The position numbers were made by a program, and so were the translations under genes. Below the pieces are notes generated by a model. That model had not been told where the DNA came from and did not search any database. It was given only the letters and a program-made list of their open reading frames with translations. A stretch of DNA of 64,000 nucleotides from contig NZ_JAALLS010000006.1 of assembly GCF_011059105.1 (NCBI RefSeq), positions 62,001-126,000 of the forward strand. Direction: 5' to 3'. Shown one piece after another: positions 46,565 to 55,588 of the stretch (positions within the stretch are counted from its first letter, which is position 1; each line of letters starts with the position of its first letter). The stretch is from Fodinibius halophilus (GTDB taxonomy: Bacteria > Bacteroidota > Rhodothermia > Balneolales > Balneolaceae).

Positions 46565-47674
46565 TTATGTTATAACATGGTTATTCTGTTGAATATCTAT
46601 GGATATCCCCATCCTTGTAATCTCTTCTTCAAACTCTTCAGGCTTTGCCGCAGATCCCATAAAGTGCACCCCAACATCATTAATAGTTTTATCTAAAATC
46701 TGTTTGACAGCAGCAACTACTGGAATAGCCGTAGCCCGATAAAGATCTTCTGTTGAAGCTGTTATCTGCAATGACTTAGAATTCCCTTTCAACTTTACCT
46801 TGATGATTCCACCAAAGGGCGGTTTTGTGAACCAATTATTTGCCCATCGAAATAAATTAACACCAGCTGATTTCAAATATTCATTATTCCGCAGTCCCAA
46901 AGCTGTCCATATAAATAAAATCAGATCACAAATCGGGTTATATCCTCCGTGATAGAACGTTAATGATCTCAGTCCGAGATCAACAGCAGTTGATTTAAGC
47001 TCAGCCAATTCTGCGGGATAACCGGTGACGTTTCCAAAGGGTTCTGGAAACTGCATATTCTGGTTATGAATTATGGATTTTCGGACCCACTGTCCCTCTT
47101 CTAAAAAGGAAGCTGTTAAATCAGCATGTTCCATAATGTCTGCAATACTGGTATATGGCATCTCTTTCTCCCGGTATACAGCGTGCACCTCAATATTTTT
47201 AGCCTTATCGTTAAGTTTCTGCACTCCCAATTGTGCCAAAAATGCGGGCAGACCCGGTTCCCAGCCGGCCTCCAGTACACAAATACTATTATTTTGAATA
47301 ATAACTGACTTATACTTTTCAAACTGAGCTCGCTTCGACTTGCCGGGGATAAGATCAACATAATGAACACCTGCTTCGCAAATTATTCGAATAACCTGTT
47401 TATCGTTCGTAGGCAATGGCACACAGTTGATCAGCAAATCATATTCCGGCAGTACCTTTTCCAAGGCTTTGCTATCGGTAATATCCAGTGCTATGCCTTT
47501 GCATCGTTCAGCAGAAGCTCGATTGTTTAAAGTTATTGCTGTTATCTCAGCCTTCTGTTTATTTCGTCCGGTAATCGTTATAAAATATTCTGAATACTCA
47601 ACCAATAAACGAGCAATTTCTGTACCAGCCCGTCCGTATCCGCCCATTAATAGCACTTCTTGGGGCTTAATCAT
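46565..47674 (-). CDS. Saccharopine dehydrogenase-like NAD(P)-binding protein
   Basis: 369 residues. The N-terminal Rossmann domain has LLMGGYGRAGTEIARLL, TGRNKQKAE and YDLLINCVPLP. The middle has AGVHYVDLIPGK and EAGWEPGLPAFLAQLG, typical of saccharopine-dehydrogenase-like reductases. The substrate cannot be determined. It stands alone between the metal genes. Confidence 0.82.
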   Translation of the reverse strand: MIKPQEVLLMGGYGRAGTEIARLLVEYSEYFITITGRNKQKAEITAITLNNRASAERCKGIALDITDSKALEKVLPEYDLLINCVPLPTNDKQVIRIICEAGVHYVDLIPGKSKRAQFEKYKSVIIQNNSICVLEAGWEPGLPAFLAQLGVQKLNDKAKNIEVHAVYREKEMPYTSIADIMEHADLTASFLEEGQWVRKSIIHNQNMQFPEPFGNVTGYPAELAELKSTAVDLGLRSLTFYHGGYNPICDLILFIWTALGLRNNEYLKSAGVNLFRWANNWFTKPPFGGIIKVKLKGNSKSLQITASTEDLYRATAIPVVAAVKQILDKTINDVGVHFMGSAAKPEEFEEEITRMGISIDIQQNNHVIT

Positions 47675-47974
47675 ATCAATATTTGGCTAATTAAAATTAT
47701 TATTGCCAAACTTATAAATCTACACCTCTTAACTCTTACATCTTCATGTATTTATTGTGCAGAACTTTGATGTATTACCGCCCAATTTTATCATTTGCGA
47801 GTTCTTCATTCCTTAAAATGGTTTTGCCAAACCACCCCGCTCTTTTGTTCTGTCCCTCAACCGACGGACCAGAAACTTATCTACACCTTGTGACAATAAA
47901 ACCGAGATCATGAAATAAATTCAGGATGACCTGCTAAGTTCTGTAAAACTCGGCTTTACTTTAATATCTATCCG
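47675..47974. other. Intergenic region with a fragment of a dispersed hairpin repeat
   Basis: About 300 bases without a gene. Bases 47904-47930 (GAGATCATGAAATAAATTCAGGATGAC on the plus strand, reverse of GTCATCCTGAATTTATTTC...) belong to the same palindrome family as 52034-52106 and 59816-59843. Nothing else is recognised. Confidence 0.55.
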
Positions 47975-48140
47975 CTAATGGAGTCTACCATGATAGCTAT
48001 ATTTCCTTTTTTATGGCCTTTATCCACATACTGATGAGCTTCGGTAATTTGTTCTAGGGAATAACGCCAATCGATTACTGGCTTGAAATCCTTCCCCTTC
48101 AACACCACAGCCATTAACAACCTTTCGATATAGTAGCATA
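47975..48140 (-). pseudogene. C-terminal remnant of a zinc-type alcohol dehydrogenase/quinone reductase
   Basis: On the minus strand this reads GKDFKPVIDWRYSLEQITEA followed by HQYVDKGHKKGNIAIMVDSI and a TAG stop at 47977-47975. It is the unmistakable C-terminal end of MDR-superfamily NAD(P)H:quinone oxidoreductases (usual form KPVIDRRYPLEEIAEAH, then GHKKGNVVI). The ~280 residues that should precede it are missing. It is a deletion remnant, 9 bases from the AraC gene. Confidence 0.8.
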
Positions 48141-48149
48141 TATTATTGA

Positions 48150-48716
48150 TTACAACTGATCGATAGAAGTGCGTTTATTCTCTTTAATATCTTTAAAATG
48201 TGATGGTGCAAGCCCCGTTTCTTTTTTGAACTGGCGTGAGAAATGTTGTTGACTACTATAATCCAATTCCAGTGCTATCTCGCTGAGCGTTTTCTCATCA
48301 TAAACAATAAGCTCCTTAGCCCGCTCAATTTTCTGCTGAATAAAATATCGTTCTATAGACTTTCCCTCCACGGCAGAAAATAACCGACTCAACTGCTGAT
48401 AATCTTTGTGAATCTCACCCGACAAATAATCCGAAAGATTCTCCTCAAGTGGTTGCGTTGACCGAACTTGCTGAATAATAAGCTGTTTAATCTGCTCAAC
48501 CATGCGACTGTTATCATCATCGATAATATCAAAGCCGTTATCACGAATAACAGAAATTAGTTCACCGTACCGATTTTCATCAATAGGTTGAGCCAGATAT
48601 AGCTCACCGAGCTCAATTTTTTGCACCTCAAAACCTGCAGTTTTCAGTTTCTCTTCTAATACCTCGGCACAGTGGCTGCACACCATGTTTTTAATATGGA
48701 AATGTTTGTTTTGCAT
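48150..48716 (-). CDS. AraC-family regulator with N-terminal HMA-like domain
   Basis: 188 residues. Residues 1-70 form a ferredoxin-like HMA fold with the metal-binding pair in MVCSHC (Cys13, Cys16). Residues ~90-180 are two AraC helix-turn-helices (AKELIVYDEKTLSEIALELDYSSQQHFSRQFKKETGLAPSHF split over the two). This layout suggests direct metal sensing. It lies downstream of the RND pump genes on the same strand, separated by 178 bases, and probably controls that operon or the P-type ATPase. Confidence 0.88.
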   Translation of the reverse strand: MQNKHFHIKNMVCSHCAEVLEEKLKTAGFEVQKIELGELYLAQPIDENRYGELISVIRDNGFDIIDDDNSRMVEQIKQLIIQQVRSTQPLEENLSDYLSGEIHKDYQQLSRLFSAVEGKSIERYFIQQKIERAKELIVYDEKTLSEIALELDYSSQQHFSRQFKKETGLAPSHFKDIKENKRTSIDQL

Positions 48717-48894
48717 AAATAGTAAAATAAAGTAATTAACAAAGAATTAGTACTGGAATCAGTAAGCGATTATTATCGCCCCAGATTATGGATCATTCAC
48801 AGCATTCTCTTGCATTTTTATGATAAATATTTGCAAAATTATGTATTCAAAGAGCTGACAAGCATCAAAAAACTTGCCAACTCTTATTAGAAAT

Positions 48895-51800
48895 TTACAG
48901 TTCGGCATGTGTGACCGGTTCGGAAAACCACTTGTAGATGGTCGGCAATACTACCAACGTAAGCAGCGTGGAGGTAAACAGACCACCGACAACGACAGCA
49001 GCCAACGGGCGCTGTACATTGGAGCCAATGTCATTAGCCAACAATAACGGTAACAGCCCTAGACCGGTAGTCAGTGCAGTCATCAATACAGGACGCAATC
49101 GCAATAGCGAAGCCTGCACGACCGAATTTTCGGTTGACATTCCCTCCTCTCGCAACTGATTAATATAGGAGACAATCACCAGCCCGTTAAGTACTGCAAT
49201 ACCGAATATGGCGATAAAGCCCACAGCTGCCGGTACTGACAGGTACAGCCCCGATATCCAGAGAGCAAAGATACCCCCAATGGAAGCAAACGGAATGTTC
49301 AGAAAGATGAGCACTGCATAACGCCAACTTCCAAAGGTGGAAAACAGCATGAAGAAGATCAGTCCCAGGGTAATGGGCACCACCACCATCAGACGGTTCA
49401 TGGCCCGCTGCTTATTTTCAAACTGTCCGCCGTATTCGGTAAAGTAACCGGCGGGAAGATCCACTTGCTGTTCTACCTTTTGGCGGATTTCATTCACGAC
49501 GCTACCCATATCTCTACCTCGAACATTAAGCTGCACGTAGGTTCGTCGGCTGGCCTTGTTGCGGGATATTTGTTTGGGACCGGTAAAGACCTCCACATCT
49601 GCAATCTGGGAGAGCGGTACCAGGGAACCTTTAGCGGTACGCACGGGCAACTCACGAACTTGTTCAATGCGTTTGCGCTGGTTCTCTTGCAGGCGCACGA
49701 AAATATCAAAGCGGCGAATGCCCTCAAATACCTGTCCGGCTACCGAGCCTCCGATGCCGGTCTCTACGGTATTCAGAAAGTCATCGATGCTGATGCCCAG
49801 TCGGGCCAGCTGCTCGCGATCAGGTCGCACAAGGATTTGCGGTTTCCCTCCCTGTTGCTGGGCGCGGACATCCACCGCTCCTTCTACGCTTTTGGCGACT
49901 TCTGCAATTTCCTGCGCTTTTTGAGCCAGGGTATCCAAGTCATCCCCATACAGACTGGCAACTACCTGAGCACGGACACCGCTGAGTAGTTCATCCGTAC
50001 GAAGCTGAATAGGTTGAGAAAAATTGGAAGCTACGCCCGGCAGATCTTCCTGCAATTTTTCAGCCATGGCCGACTGCAGCTCTTCATAGCTGCGTCCGGC
50101 TTCCCACTCATCAAGCGGTTTGAGGTTCACCACATTGAAGACCACGTTTACCGGTTCAGGATCGCCGCCTACTTCCGCACGTCCCACACGGGAAAAGATG
50201 CCCTGCACTTCGGGAAAGGTTTGCATGGACTCCTGAATACGCTTCGTGTATTCCTTGGTAGTTGGCAGGTTAGCGCCCGGAGGCAGTACAGAGCGCACGG
50301 CAAAGGTGCCTTCCCGCAAGGTCGGCTGAAATTCGGTTCCCAGGAATGGGAACACGGCCATGCTTGCAGCAAACAGCACTAATGCCCCACCAAAGACCAT
50401 TTTGGGGAATTGGGTAGCTTTTTCAATCAGCGGACGGCTGAATCCTTTTACTTTGCGGACTAACCACGGTTCTTTATCCATTCCTTTATCCGGAAGGATA
50501 AAACTGGAAATGACCGGGATGTAGGTCAGGGCCAGAAAGATAGCTCCGCCCAGTGCAAAGGTGATCGTATAGGCCAGCGGCTTTAACATTTTTCCCTCTA
50601 CGCCTTCCAGCGAAAAGAGCGGAATAAATACAATAATAATAATGCTGGTGGCAAAGATCACCGGTCGGATGACTTCACGAGCGGCCTCACCCACCACCCG
50701 CACCAGAGATACGTTCTCGGTATCTCGTTCTTCCAGCAGGCGGTAGGTATTTTCTACGATCACGGTGGCACTGTCCCCGATCATCCCAATACTGATCGCA
50801 AGTCCCCCCAAACTCATCAAGTTTGCCGATATGCCCATGAGGTTCATCCCAATAAAAGCCATGAGAAACGCAATGGGAACAGTGGATATAATAATGAGCG
50901 TTGAGCGAAGATCTCCCATAAAAAAGTAGAGAATAAACAAGACAAGAATGGCCCCAAAATACAGGGCATTGCTTACTGTGCCCACGGCTTTGTTGACGAG
51001 CTGTCCCTGCGAGTAAAAAGGCTTCATAACCATGCCGTCAGGTAGTGCCTTGTTAATGGCATCGATCTTTTGATCTACTTGGGCCAGCAGGTCCTGCGTA
51101 TTTGCGCCAATGAGCTTTAACACAAAGCCCCCCACCGACTCCTCTTGATCTTTAATAAGAGTGCCCCGTTTAATCTCGGAGCCGAACTCGACCTTGGCTA
51201 CATCCTTTACATAAATGGGGCTGCCATCCTTACTATTTATGATGATGTTTCGTATATCCTCCAAACCCTGCTTGTTTGGCTTAATCCAGCCATAGCCGCG
51301 GACGAGGTATTCTTCCCCTCCTCGCTCTAAAAAGGAGGCACCTACATTGCGATTGTTGGTGCTGATGGCTTTTTCCAGATCATCCAGAGTAAGCCCGCGT
51401 GAAATCAGGGCGTTCATATCGGCATTAACTTGGAACTGGCGGACATCCCCGCCGAGAGAGAGTACGCCGGTAACGCCGGGTACGGTCCGAAGCTGGGGCT
51501 TTACAATCCAGTCTTGGGCTGTACGAAGCTCCATCAGGGAATGGTTAGTGGTATCTTTGTTGGTTACTTCATACATCATGATGGTCCCAAGCCCCGTAGT
51601 GATGGGTCCCAGTTGTGGTTGTCCCAGCCCATCAGGAATAGACTCCCTGGCTTTGGAGAGTCGTTCCATCACCAGTCGTCGGGCAAAATAGATCTCGGTG
51701 CCCTCTTCGAAATATATGTTTACACGCGAAAGCCCAAAGATGGAAGTACTCTGCACGCGATCCAGCTTGGGCAGTCCATACATTGAGATTTCAATGGGAT

Positions 51801-51999
51801 AGCTGATCTGTGTCTCCACATCCACCGGGGAAAGACCGGGACTGGAAGTAAATACCTGCACCATGGTGGGCGATACGTCCGGGAAGGAATCGATGGGGAC
51901 ATCCTCAAAGGAGAAGTATCCATAGACGCCAACGGCCGCCACCAGAATGAGGATCGTCAATCGATTCTTTAATACGTTGTCTATTATCTGTTGAAGCAT
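48895..51999 (-). CDS. CusA/CzcA-type heavy-metal RND efflux pump
   Basis: 1034 residues with 12 membrane helices and two large periplasmic loops. Motifs include FSFEDVPIDSFPDVSP at the N-terminus, the proton-relay helix GLAISIGMIGDSATVIVEN, and VFIPLFSLEGVEGKMLKPLA. The C-terminal helices are GIAVLNGLVIVSYINQL and RLRPVLMTALTTGLGLLPLL. This is the HME-RND group, which exports Cu/Ag or Co/Zn/Cd. The metal cannot be decided from sequence by eye. It is the last gene of the outer-membrane factor, adaptor, pump operon. The DNA looks more GC-rich than most of the window. Confidence 0.93.
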   Translation of the reverse strand: MLQQIIDNVLKNRLTILILVAAVGVYGYFSFEDVPIDSFPDVSPTMVQVFTSSPGLSPVDVETQISYPIEISMYGLPKLDRVQSTSIFGLSRVNIYFEEGTEIYFARRLVMERLSKARESIPDGLGQPQLGPITTGLGTIMMYEVTNKDTTNHSLMELRTAQDWIVKPQLRTVPGVTGVLSLGGDVRQFQVNADMNALISRGLTLDDLEKAISTNNRNVGASFLERGGEEYLVRGYGWIKPNKQGLEDIRNIIINSKDGSPIYVKDVAKVEFGSEIKRGTLIKDQEESVGGFVLKLIGANTQDLLAQVDQKIDAINKALPDGMVMKPFYSQGQLVNKAVGTVSNALYFGAILVLFILYFFMGDLRSTLIIISTVPIAFLMAFIGMNLMGISANLMSLGGLAISIGMIGDSATVIVENTYRLLEERDTENVSLVRVVGEAAREVIRPVIFATSIIIIVFIPLFSLEGVEGKMLKPLAYTITFALGGAIFLALTYIPVISSFILPDKGMDKEPWLVRKVKGFSRPLIEKATQFPKMVFGGALVLFAASMAVFPFLGTEFQPTLREGTFAVRSVLPPGANLPTTKEYTKRIQESMQTFPEVQGIFSRVGRAEVGGDPEPVNVVFNVVNLKPLDEWEAGRSYEELQSAMAEKLQEDLPGVASNFSQPIQLRTDELLSGVRAQVVASLYGDDLDTLAQKAQEIAEVAKSVEGAVDVRAQQQGGKPQILVRPDREQLARLGISIDDFLNTVETGIGGSVAGQVFEGIRRFDIFVRLQENQRKRIEQVRELPVRTAKGSLVPLSQIADVEVFTGPKQISRNKASRRTYVQLNVRGRDMGSVVNEIRQKVEQQVDLPAGYFTEYGGQFENKQRAMNRLMVVVPITLGLIFFMLFSTFGSWRYAVLIFLNIPFASIGGIFALWISGLYLSVPAAVGFIAIFGIAVLNGLVIVSYINQLREEGMSTENSVVQASLLRLRPVLMTALTTGLGLLPLLLANDIGSNVQRPLAAVVVGGLFTSTLLTLVVLPTIYKWFSEPVTHAEL

Positions 52000-52033
52000 A
52001 AGTCAAAATTCTTTAGTCGTTAAATACTCATAT

Positions 52034-52106
52034 GTCACCCTGAATTTATTTCAGGGTCTGCAATTCGTAGTGGTATTTTTAGATGCTGAAACAAGCTCAG
52101 CATGAC
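52034..52106. repeat. 73-bp dispersed inverted repeat
   Basis: Outer ends GTCACCCTGA and TCAGCATGAC face each other. Each half also contains a small hairpin (CCTGAATTTATTTCAGG; GCTGAAACAAGCTCAGC). It lies between the RND pump and its adaptor gene and belongs to the same sequence family as the interior of the 129-bp MITE. Confidence 0.75.
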
Positions 52107-52118
52107 ATGAGAGTAAAT

Positions 52119-53357
52119 TTAATGTCCGTGGGATGCGCTTCGCCCCTGAGCGGTAAGGGCGGACTTCAGGTCAAAAGCTCCGGCAACGACAGCTTTCCGA
52201 CCGGGCTTCAGGCCCGTAGCAATTTCCGCATAGCCCTCATTTTCATTGCCCAGTATCACTTCAACCGGCTTGTAGCTGCCTTCCTCGTTGCCGGGGACAA
52301 ACACCACTTGCTCACCTTCGATGGTTTGTACGGCGTCAATGGGAATCATGGCTACATTACGTTCTTTCTCTGTGGATATGCGCGCGGTGCCATACATCCC
52401 GGCCCGTAACTTTCGGTTTGGGTTTTCAACAACGGCACGAACCGGCATGGTTCTGGTTCCTTTTTCCAGTGAATAGGAAACCCAATCCGTTTTTCCCTCA
52501 AAGGTTTCTCCGGGGATACTTCGGACCGTGAGACTTACGCTTTGTCCTTTGCCCAAATACCGGATATCCTGCTCGTAGGCATCGATCATCACCCACATTT
52601 TAGAGAGATTCGCTACGTGGATGGGCGTCTCACTGGAACTAATGGTTTGTCCGGGTGAAATATCCCGTTCTTGAATTACCCCGTCGAGCGGACTCGTCAG
52701 ATAAAAGTGAGATAATGGCTTATCACTGCCCGCTTCGATATTTTGAAGATCTTTTTTACTTAGACCATAAAGACGCAGTGATTCTGCCGCTGCATTATAA
52801 GCAGCCTTTGCTTCTTGGTAGTGTGCTTCAGCTTGCAACATTTCGGCACGACTCGATATCTCCTGTTCATAAAGAGATTTTTCTCGTTCATAGTGTGCCT
52901 TTTCAGCTTTTAACTCAGTTCTCAGCCGAATATACTCAGCCTTTGCTTTTCCCAGTCCGACGCTACTCATCAAAGCAATCGGCTCCTCCTTTTTGACGCG
53001 CTCTCCCAAGCCTTTTATGACTTTCACAACTTTTGCCTCGATACGGGGACCAACTTTTGCAATCTGATCCAGATCGTATCCGATACTGGCCGGACGTGAA
53101 ATTGTTGAGGAAGCACTACCTTCGGATAGCGTTTCCACTTTGATGCCGAGATCACCTTCTTGCTGCTCAGTCAGATGCACTTCACGGGCATGCTGCCCAT
53201 CTTCCTCGGTATGCTGCTCCGGTTCTTCACTGTGTTGCGATTCTTGTTGATGTTGCTCGTTTTGCGTGTGGGTTTGGGAACCTGATTCAGCTCCACAGCC
53301 TTTCAAAAGACTTCCTAATAAAAGACCGGCAAGTGTTAATACAGTGAGATTCTTCAT
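52119..53357 (-). CDS. RND efflux periplasmic adaptor (CzcB/CusB type)
   Basis: About 412 residues from ATG 53357 (MKNLTVLTLAGLLLGSLLKGCG), a lipoprotein signal. The upstream in-frame ATG adds seven residues and is less likely. A His/Glu/Gln-rich stretch (residues ~28-60, several QH and HTEED units) probably binds metal. It is followed by the barrel-sandwich hybrid (SRPASIGYDLDQIAKVGPRI), a helical hairpin (KAEYIRLRTELKAEKAHYE), and the membrane-proximal domains (DGVIQERDISPGQTI). It bridges the pump and the outer-membrane factor. Confidence 0.92.
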   Translation of the reverse strand: MKNLTVLTLAGLLLGSLLKGCGAESGSQTHTQNEQHQQESQHSEEPEQHTEEDGQHAREVHLTEQQEGDLGIKVETLSEGSASSTISRPASIGYDLDQIAKVGPRIEAKVVKVIKGLGERVKKEEPIALMSSVGLGKAKAEYIRLRTELKAEKAHYEREKSLYEQEISSRAEMLQAEAHYQEAKAAYNAAAESLRLYGLSKKDLQNIEAGSDKPLSHFYLTSPLDGVIQERDISPGQTISSSETPIHVANLSKMWVMIDAYEQDIRYLGKGQSVSLTVRSIPGETFEGKTDWVSYSLEKGTRTMPVRAVVENPNRKLRAGMYGTARISTEKERNVAMIPIDAVQTIEGEQVVFVPGNEEGSYKPVEVILGNENEGYAEIATGLKPGRKAVVAGAFDLKSALTAQGRSASHGH

Positions 53358-53387
53358 GATTGGTAATTCCATATTCATTTAAAAAAA

Positions 53388-54755
53388 TTAGTTTGCAGAA
53401 ATTTCAGAGAGGGGGGTTCCAATAAGTCGTTCTACTTCGGCTACGGCCCGGTTGTATTCGGCCAAGGCCTGGATGTAGCGAGTACGTGTTGAGAATAGCG
53501 TACGCTGGGCATCCAGCACTTCCAGATAATCAAACTTGCCCTGCCGGTAGCCGGTTTGGGCCGCTTCAAAAGCCGTTTTGGCTCCGGGCAATACTTGCTC
53601 ATGCAGCTGTTTTACTTCATGGGCTGATGACCTAAGCCGATTGTATGCCACTCGCAAAGTTTTATAAGTTTGTATGAGGGTGGCTTCTCGATGCCACTCT
53701 GCACGATTCAACTCATATTTGAGCGCTCTGATATTTCCCTGATTACGGTCAAAAAAAGGCAACGGCATGGATACACCAACAATAGCAGCACCGGCACCTA
53801 AATCCTCCGCGTGTTTATATCCTCCGCTCACAGTGATGTCGGGAATACCTTTTGCCTGTTCCAGATCAAGAGCCGATTCACGTTGCTGCAATTCGGTAGC
53901 CCACCGCGCCACATCCGGATTTTGCTGGATATAAGTTTGCACCTTAGCATATTTGGGGACCTCAGACGGCATGCTCAGCTGACCTTTTAACTGCTCGAAT
54001 TGTGGTTGCTTGTTTCCCCAGTAAGCAGCCAGCGAGCTACGAGCTGACTCCCATTGGTTGCGTGCATTTTCCAGATCTATTTTAGCGCGGGATAGCTCAA
54101 CCTGTGCTTTCGTCTGGGCCAGCTTGGGAACTTTACCGGCCTTCACCTGGGCAGATATGGAGTTGTACAGGTTTTGAGCGACATCAACCAACTCTTGCTG
54201 CTGTTGCCACTGACGCTGAGCTTCCATTGCTGAGATATAAGCTTTGGTTACGCCTGTTAGCACATCAAGCTTTTGGGTCTCATAATCCCATCCGGCCAGT
54301 TCCTTTTGGGTACCTGCCAATCGCTTCCGCTTGAGTCGATCAGCACCCAGCAGGATTTTTTGTCCCAATTTGACGGTCACTTCTCGGCTGTCGTAGCCTT
54401 CAAAGGGTCCCGTACCACCAAAATTTTCCATTTCGGCATTCAACTGCGGGTTGGGAAGCAGCGAAGCCTGAATGCGTTCGGCTTCTTTCACACGCACCTG
54501 CCAACCATAGCCTTGCAGCCTAGGATTTTCGAGTAGGGCTTTGGACAGCGCGTCTGAGAAAGTCAGCGTATCCGAAATCGTGACCTTCGATGCCGTATCC
54601 TGTGAATTAACATTCTGATTTAATGCAGGAGAACGTTTATAGATTTTATCTCCCAATGTGCTTTCTGAAGGTGGTTCGATCAATGTTTCTTCTGTGGCAC
54701 ATCCGGCAGCAAGCACGAGCATACCGGTGACCAAAATTGCTTTAAATAATTTCAT
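53388..54755 (-). CDS. TolC-family outer-membrane factor (CzcC/CusC type)
   Basis: 455 residues with a lipoprotein signal (lipobox AAGC about residue 19). Two structurally repeated OEP halves are seen: NPRLQGYGWQVRVKEAERIQASLLPNPQL in pieces near 95-125, and DVARWATELQQRESALDLEQAKGIPDITVSGGY near 275-310. The second half ends YNRAVAEVERLIGTPL. It forms the outer-membrane exit duct. It is first of the three pump genes, with gaps of about 30 bases. Confidence 0.92.
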   Translation of the reverse strand: MKLFKAILVTGMLVLAAGCATEETLIEPPSESTLGDKIYKRSPALNQNVNSQDTASKVTISDTLTFSDALSKALLENPRLQGYGWQVRVKEAERIQASLLPNPQLNAEMENFGGTGPFEGYDSREVTVKLGQKILLGADRLKRKRLAGTQKELAGWDYETQKLDVLTGVTKAYISAMEAQRQWQQQQELVDVAQNLYNSISAQVKAGKVPKLAQTKAQVELSRAKIDLENARNQWESARSSLAAYWGNKQPQFEQLKGQLSMPSEVPKYAKVQTYIQQNPDVARWATELQQRESALDLEQAKGIPDITVSGGYKHAEDLGAGAAIVGVSMPLPFFDRNQGNIRALKYELNRAEWHREATLIQTYKTLRVAYNRLRSSAHEVKQLHEQVLPGAKTAFEAAQTGYRQGKFDYLEVLDAQRTLFSTRTRYIQALAEYNRAVAEVERLIGTPLSEISAN

Positions 54756-54824
54756 TTATTTCCAGCCAATTGTTTTCTGTTATAGAGGGGCAAGGAAGGC
54801 TAGTTATAGGTTATTTGTAGAATA

Positions 54825-54868
54825 GTTATTAGTTGTTATCCAATAACTAGTAACAGATAACGAATAAC
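54825..54868. repeat. AT-rich imperfect inverted repeat before the pump operon
   Basis: GTTATTAGTTGTTATC faces GATAACGAATAAC, with ATAAC-type units between them. It lies 70 bases upstream of the outer-membrane factor gene. It could be an operator for the metal-responsive regulator or simple repeat decay. Confidence 0.4.
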
Positions 54869-54953
54869 AGGAGGATAAATATCTGACGCAGCTTGATCCT
54901 CTAATCCTAATACCTTGCTTGATAAGAGTTAAAAAGGGAGGGACTGGAACTAC

Positions 54954-55424
54954 TTAGTTGTAGAGAATGCGAACAACCGTTTTCAGCGAAGCTGTTATCG
55001 AATCCTCAATTAAGGGAGACGTGTAGGAAACAAGTTGAAAGACCTGTGATTGCGGGAGGTTTTCAACCTTGCTGTAAAGAATACCATTAAGAAATTTGAG
55101 CGTGCGTTCCTGGTTGAACTGTGTAATCTGTTGCTCCTTGGAACAAGCGAGTGATAAGGCTAGGTCGTTATGAGCTTTTTCTGCTTCTTCTAAAGTGGGT
55201 GTTTGATGGTCATGAGATTGCTTTTCATGCATCACATCTTCAGAAGGAATTGAAAATAACGAACCAACCTCAGATTCAATATTCACCTCTCCGTTCTCTT
55301 CGAAACAATACACCAGATTATCAACCACGCCATGAATACTAATGGCATGGAAGCTTAACAATATCAGCAAGGTAACTGAAAGGCTTGTAACCAGATGTTG
55401 ATATTTTGTTCTAAAATGATCCAT
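54954..55424 (-). CDS. Small hypothetical protein heading the RND operon
   Basis: About 156 residues from ATG 55424 (MDHFRTKYQHLV); an upstream start would add 18. A hydrophobic segment near residues 13-28 (LSVTLLILLSFHAISIHG) suggests a signal or anchor. The rest is acidic with a short His-containing part (SHDHQT) and two cysteines. Uncharacterised proteins of this size often precede CzcC-type genes in Bacteroidota, so a periplasmic metal-related role is possible. No domain is recognised. Confidence 0.55.
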   Translation of the reverse strand: MDHFRTKYQHLVTSLSVTLLILLSFHAISIHGVVDNLVYCFEENGEVNIESEVGSLFSIPSEDVMHEKQSHDHQTPTLEEAEKAHNDLALSLACSKEQQITQFNQERTLKFLNGILYSKVENLPQSQVFQLVSYTSPLIEDSITASLKTVVRILYN

Positions 55425-55588
55425 GTAGGCGTATAAATTATTGCTCAGTAAAAGTAGGGATTTCTGGTTGAACTCCAAAGCATTATGTTTATTTCATCAG
55501 GATGATCTTGTCTGAACTTTTCTACCCAGCGCCCTCTTTCTTATCTTTCACTAGCGTATTTATTGCCTGAAAAACATTTCCAAAGCCT

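Noticed and set aside
49465-50382. Long plus-strand frames opposite the RND pump
   Set aside because: Antisense shadows of the higher-GC pump gene; their translations have no domain and overlap conserved pump motifs.
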